From assembly GCA_004194705.1 (NCBI GenBank), contig SADC01000460.1, positions 52,887-116,886 on the forward strand: a stretch of 64,000 nt of DNA. The letters are read 5' to 3'. Both the position numbers and the translations under genes were made by a program. The notes beneath the pieces are model-generated. The model searched no databases and was not told the DNA's origin. It saw only the letters and a list, made by a program, of their open reading frames with translations. Source of the stretch: Ditylenchus dipsaci. Lineage: Eukaryota > Nematoda > Chromadorea > Rhabditida > Anguinidae. Each line of letters opens with the position of its first letter. Position 1 is the stretch's first letter. This document shows, piece by piece, positions 59,574 to 64,000 of the stretch.

Positions 59574-60393
59574 CAGTGTTGGGAATTTTCAAATTTCTCG
59601 TCTCGTCCTCGTACTTCGTACCAGAAATTTTCGTATCGACTTTTTCAAATTCTCGTACTCGTCTTCGTCCTCGTAGTACGAGCATCAAAATGGCTCGTAC
59701 TCGTCTTCATCTTCGTCTTTTCCTCGTCATGTGTACTAAAAGCAAAAAAGTCATTTTTTATTTAAAAAAAATTAGACTTTTGCTTGAGTGGTTATATATT
59801 TTGTTTTTAGAAGACAACGGACCGCAAATTCCTCAAAAAATTTCAAGATTTGACTTTCTCATTAAAAAAATAAAAAATACGTACATTGCGAATTTCTTCG
59901 CCTATTGTGAAGTGAGATCTCTGAAAAGGCTAGGTTTCAAATTTCTGGCTTTGCAACTATATTGCCACTGATAAAAAGGGGATCCTCTTTTTAAGGATGA
60001 CGATGAAAAGAATCAACGCATTGTAGATGATCACCTTAAAAAACTAGTCAAAAATCGATCAAAGAAAAAAAGCAAACGCTTGATTGAGAAATCAAAATGT
60101 TGATTGAAAAATTTGTTCAAATAATAGGAACTTTCGTAAAACAAAGAATTTTGTTTTTAAAAAAAAAATTTAAATAATGAAAATTTTAGCTAGGACGAGT
60201 CGTCTTACCCTTCGTCTTCCGTCCTCGTCCTTGCCCCTTCGTCCACGTCTTCGTCCTCGTACTTGTAATTCTTGAGACTCGTACTTCGTCCTCGTAGCTC
60301 GTTTTTGGAACCGCTCGTACTTCGTCCTCGTCCTCGTACTACGAGGACGAGGACGAAGACGAGGACGAAAGAGGGGACGAGTGCACAACACTG
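59574..60393. mobile_element. hAT-like MITE rich in CTCGTCCTCGTACTTCG
   Basis: TIRs CAGTGTTGGGAATT / ...TGCACAACACTG. Flanks TTTAAAAG (59566-59573) and TTTACGAG (60394-60401) match at 6 of 8. The subterminal regions consist of CTCGTCCTCGTAC units and their inverse. No transposase. Confidence 0.6.
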
Positions 60394-60777
60394 TTTACGA
60401 GCCCCCTACTTAAAAGTAGCAGCAGTGTGGATAAAGCTTTATGAACTTTAAAAACTAAAGTTTTCTGTTAAATGTGCGTCTTGTACATATTGTGTCTGCT
60501 AAAAATCAGTGTTTTCGTAAATGAGAATGCCTGGATGAGAATTAGAATGTAGTCAGAATTTGACTAGAGTCTAATTCTCATTCTGTAAACTCTCATTCTC
60601 TCATTTTCGAAAACACTACTAAGAACACATCAAAACAATGAAGAAGAGCAATTTTTGGACAATAGTTTTTTTCCGACTAAAATGGGCAAATATTTTTCTG
60701 AGGCAAAAAGACTTTTTTGGGGGCTATATTTGGTTTTGTCTAATTAGCTTCAACTTGTAATTTTTTTTACATAGTTG

Positions 60778-60962
60778 TAGTACCCTCAGGTAGCCTTGCG
60801 AATCTAGTTTTCAGAGAGGTATCATTGATTGCGTCATCTCTGAGAATCGTTACACGAAAAGATAAAAATTGGCTTCGTGCTTTTACCTTTTCGCGTTGCA
60901 CTTTTCAGAGATGATGCAATAAATGATATCTCTCTAAAACCAGATCGGAGGGCTACCTGAGG
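60778..60962. repeat. inverted repeat with CCTCAGGTAGCCTTGCGA arms
   Basis: CCCTCAGGTAGCCTTGCGAA is inverted as GGAGGGCTACCTGAGGG, with an internal pair TCAGAGAGGTATCATTGATT / ATGATATCTCTCTAAA. Related to the arms at 29778-29870. Confidence 0.55.
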
Positions 60963-60965
60963 GAG

Positions 60966-61246
60966 AAGGCCGATTCGTATTCGCGCTTCTCGCATTTGAC
61001 AGAACTCGTATTCGCAGAATTCAAAGTTGTGTTCTTGGCATTGTGTTTTTTGACCCACTTTGCAGTCTGCTCTTGGAAAATTTATCACTCATTTGTAGCT
61101 TATCTCACTGGCTCTCAAATGAGTGGTAACTCACCAAATAGTGGACTACAAAAAGTGGGTCAAAAAATGCGAATACGAGTTTTGCAAATACGTTCTGCGA
61201 ATACGAGTTTTGTCAAATACGAGAAGCGCGAATACGAATCAGCCCC
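60966..61246. mobile_element. MITE with GATTCGTATTCGCGCTTCTC arms
   Basis: The left end GCCGATTCGTATTCGCGCTT and right end AGCGCGAATACGAATCAG are inverted, with TCTGCGAATACGAG arms inside. It abuts the previous repeat and is non-coding. Confidence 0.6.
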
Positions 61247-63351
61247 TCCCCTACTGATAATGTTATCACTTTCAAAAAAATTATAAGGTTTACTAAACAA
61301 AACAAAATTTGCCCCGAAAAAAGTAAATTTGACCCAAATGGTCTTTCTGCTACCAATAAGCTCAGTCCGAACTGAAACACTCTTTTTCAGACTAATTTTA
61401 AATTTGCATTTTTAAATCTTTGAGCTATTTCTTTGTTTTTAGCCCACGTCCAAAATTTGAATTGGCAGGGTAAGTTCTCTTTCGTCTCTCACTGATTTCT
61501 CTTAAGGTTTTTCGAAATGACTTAAAAGAGTAGTTCTGGACGAAAGAGTACTATCTGTCGTCCATTTTTACATTTTACACACGTCTTTGCTCCCAAAAAC
61601 ATGCTTTTTTAAATAAAAAAATTTCAAATTAGGCATCGAAAATTAAAAATCTTTGAAATAAGAGAAATCTTTGAGAAAACATGCTTTTAAATAAAAGTAT
61701 TTCCTAACAAAAATTTGTATTTGTTTTTATTTAAATTCAATAAACATATTTTTATTTGTGTCTTAGCTTTTTGTTATTCTGATAATTTTATTTCATTTTT
61801 GTTGGTTTTAAATACAGCGCCTACATAATATTCAGTAACGCCTTACTTGTTTTTTGATAAGGAATCACCCAATAAGCGTCAACATAATTAGTCATATGGT
61901 ATTATATAAACTATTATTTTCTAAACAAAATGCTATTTGGTTAACACTTTTTCATGTTTTCAATTTTCACTTTTTAATTAAAACTTTTCGCATAACCTGT
62001 ACTACTACTACGGAGCGAAAGCCGGACGTGATACTGCAAGGAAAATTTTGTATACTGGCTTTTTCTATCGATCAGATCCCTCAAAGATTATTGAAAATTA
62101 TTAATTTTGATTGACCATTGAATCACATTTTTTGAATTATCTACCCGTATTTCTTTTTTCATAAAACCCATTGTCATAACGGGAAAGAGTATATATTTAA
62201 TATTGATGCTCTTCGGTGTTTTCTAACTCTCCGAACTCATTCGATTCCACTTTCTAAATTTTAGTCGACCACCCAAAAGCTTGAAATTAAACCAAAATTT
62301 TCCTGATTTTGGGGAGTCTGAAAAAATACAAGATCCCGCGTCTATTTTGATTTTATCATTTTTATGCCTGGATTCTTTTTTTATTCCAAAATAATTCAGT
62401 GGACTCAAAGTGTTCAGTTAAACAGTAGCTATAATCACTAAATGGTAGAGTTCGAAAGTCAAAAAAATTTTTTGACTTTCGCCGAAATGTGAATTTTTTC
62501 TTTCAAATTTATAAAGTGAAGTTGTGCGATATTTGTCTACAAACGTCAAAATTTTCTCGAAATAGAAAGTCGAAATAGACGCGTCGAGTAACCAAACTGT
62601 GGAATGAGTATCTACAGAAAAACGCCTCCAGGCGGGTTTCGAATGGGGGTTCACTATTTTGTACTGTTGCGGTAGGCTCAGGGTTTTTAATGCCCGAGCC
62701 GTGGGCTCTTTTTAGATTAAATACGGTATTTAAAAAAGTCTAGAGCAAATTTAAATAACCCAGTCGTGTCGAGACTATATCCGTCATAATGTTTAATAAT
62801 CCCAAGATTGAAATAAATAAACTTCTGATTTTTAGTAAACTGCACACTACTTTGTTATTATTCAAGGCTACGTGAGCAATTGACAATGGACCGTGAGTTA
62901 TTTCCTAAAAAAAAATAAGGAATGTTATATTAGAAAAAAAATATTTTGCGGCGTATTAAGTAAGCTTTATTCTAGAGCTCTAAGATGGCTTTCATTAATA
63001 TTTTTCATGTTAAGATGTGGATTTAAATTGCTTAAACTTATAACCAAAAAGTGCATTATTTTTAAGGTGTTTTTATGTCGACACATTTTGGAATGAAATT
63101 TTTAATCAGACCAACAAGTATAAATACCCCTATTTTATAGCAATTTTTTCAAGGGCTTTCAAAGATAAAGGCAAGTTTGAAAGCAAAAATTGCTAAGAAT
63201 AATTGAATTGTTAACAAAAAAAAGTTTAACTTAGATTCATGCCTAAATTTTGAAGCATGCCTTATTACTTATAGATTTTTGGCTTTTTTGAAATGCCCGA
63301 ACAGGTCATTTTGAGCTTGAAGCAAATTTTTTGCGAAAAGTTTAAAATTTT
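61247..63351. other. no gene seen
   Basis: AT-rich. It contains a lone TIR fragment of the UBE2G2-intron MITE near 62766 and a lone AATACGGTATT near 62722. Frames up to 86 codons lack splice or composition support. Confidence 0.4.
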
Positions 63352-63587
63352 GGCGCTAGTATCAATACCCCCCCCCCTAAAATTGACTCTTCAAGTCGCT
63401 GTAACTACCCTTTGGAACAACAAGTTTAGCTTAGCCTTAGCTCGAGGGTAGCCCAGCGTACGAAGTTGTGACTAATAAGTGTCTCACGCACTTTTTTCGG
63501 TGTCTGGACTTATATTTGGTACTCTTTACTTAAGTTTTGAAGGAAAATTTGTTGGGGGGGGGGGTGGCTATTCTATACTAGGGTCAA
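63352..63587. mobile_element. MITE, CTAGTAxCGAATACCCCC family
   Basis: GGCGCTAGTATCAATACCCC at the left, GGCTATTCTATACTAGGGTC at the right, interior GAGGGTAGCCCAGCGTACG and TTGGTACTCTTTACTTAAG. Full-length relative of 652-893 and of the outer element at 39885. Confidence 0.65.
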
Positions 63588-64000
63588 ATTTTCTTAAAAT
63601 TTACTAGAAAAATGAGTTTTATCTCTCATCCAACTCTCTGATATTTATGATCTTTCTCAATTTTCCGACTTCGAAAAGCTAGTTATATAGAATTGGAATT
63701 TTTTTTTGAAAAATCAAGGGTGTCGGTAGGTGTGGTTAAACTCGTAGACTTCAAAAGTCACCTTATTTGAAAATCACCTTATTTGGTATGTAAAATTGTG
63801 TGACAGAGCTCACCATTGTGCCATGCACCCTCTAAAATCCGGAATCAGGTTTTTGGGCGTTTTGAAAGGCTGTGATAATCGATTGAATTCTTCCTACAAA
63901 TAAACTTTTTTGAAGTGGGTATTCCACGCCAGCAAGTTCAATTCCAATTTTTGAATTCATAAAGCACCACTTTATTATGGAGACAGAATGAGATAAAAAC

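Noticed and set aside
59576..59971. 131-codon frame starting MLGIFKFLVSSS
   Set aside because: Runs through the CTCGTCCTCGT array and interior of a hAT-like MITE; no family resemblance.
60170..60391. Arg-rich frame on the minus strand
   Set aside because: Translation of the CTCGTCCTCGT array.

Overview
The window looks like nuclear DNA of a nematode. It is AT-rich with G/C homopolymer runs. Its genes are split by introns ranging from about 40 nt to 1.6 kb, with gt/ag ends. Nematode evidence: a serpentine chemoreceptor of the Sra/Srab/Sre type (KYQYSENIRT after TM5, ERLVATLQAKEYE after TM3), a Pro/Cys protein with the Cys-every-fourth spacing of ABU/PQN-like cuticle proteins, and short degenerate tracts of the TTAGGC telomere unit inside repeats. 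I cannot name the species. The repeat load is very high and unlike the compact Caenorhabditis genome.

Layout. 0-8.7 kb: repeats plus one small secreted-protein candidate (5365-5946). 9-24 kb is gene-dense: glucose-6-phosphate isomerase (+), a UBE2G2/Ubc7-type ubiquitin-conjugating enzyme (+), an SLC19-type folate/thiamine transporter (-, convergent with UBE2G2) and a D-aspartate/D-amino-acid oxidase (+). 24-30.3 kb: a nine-exon membrane-anchored or secreted Pro/Cys-rich protein (-, convergent with the oxidase). 33.9-35.5 kb: a pepsin-like protein (-) whose second catalytic Asp motif is not visible. 41.9-44.5 kb: the chemoreceptor (-). 46.2-51.5 kb: three unrecognised genes (-), one with a mucin-like tail. 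55.3 kb: a secreted-peptide exon (-).

Everything else is dominated by non-autonomous DNA transposons and foldback elements. The most unusual signal is several repeat families that join an inverted-repeat (MITE or foldback) architecture to tRNA-like Pol III modules: palindromes with two inward-facing box A/box B units, and a TIR element with a tRNA-like core. Other families are Tigger/pogo-like elements (one with transposase DNA-binding domains but no DDE core), hAT-like elements with 8-bp target duplications, a CCGTATTTYCTCTAAT-terminus MITE family, and a 795-bp near-perfect palindrome. One locus (39.9-41.8 kb) is a four-level nested insertion.

The metabolic genes share no obvious pathway; this is an ordinary chromosomal neighbourhood. 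All well-recognised genes contain single-base frameshifts, usually one base missing from a homopolymer. I read these as consensus errors rather than pseudogenes. Exon limits were inferred by eye from reading frame, splice sites and family knowledge.
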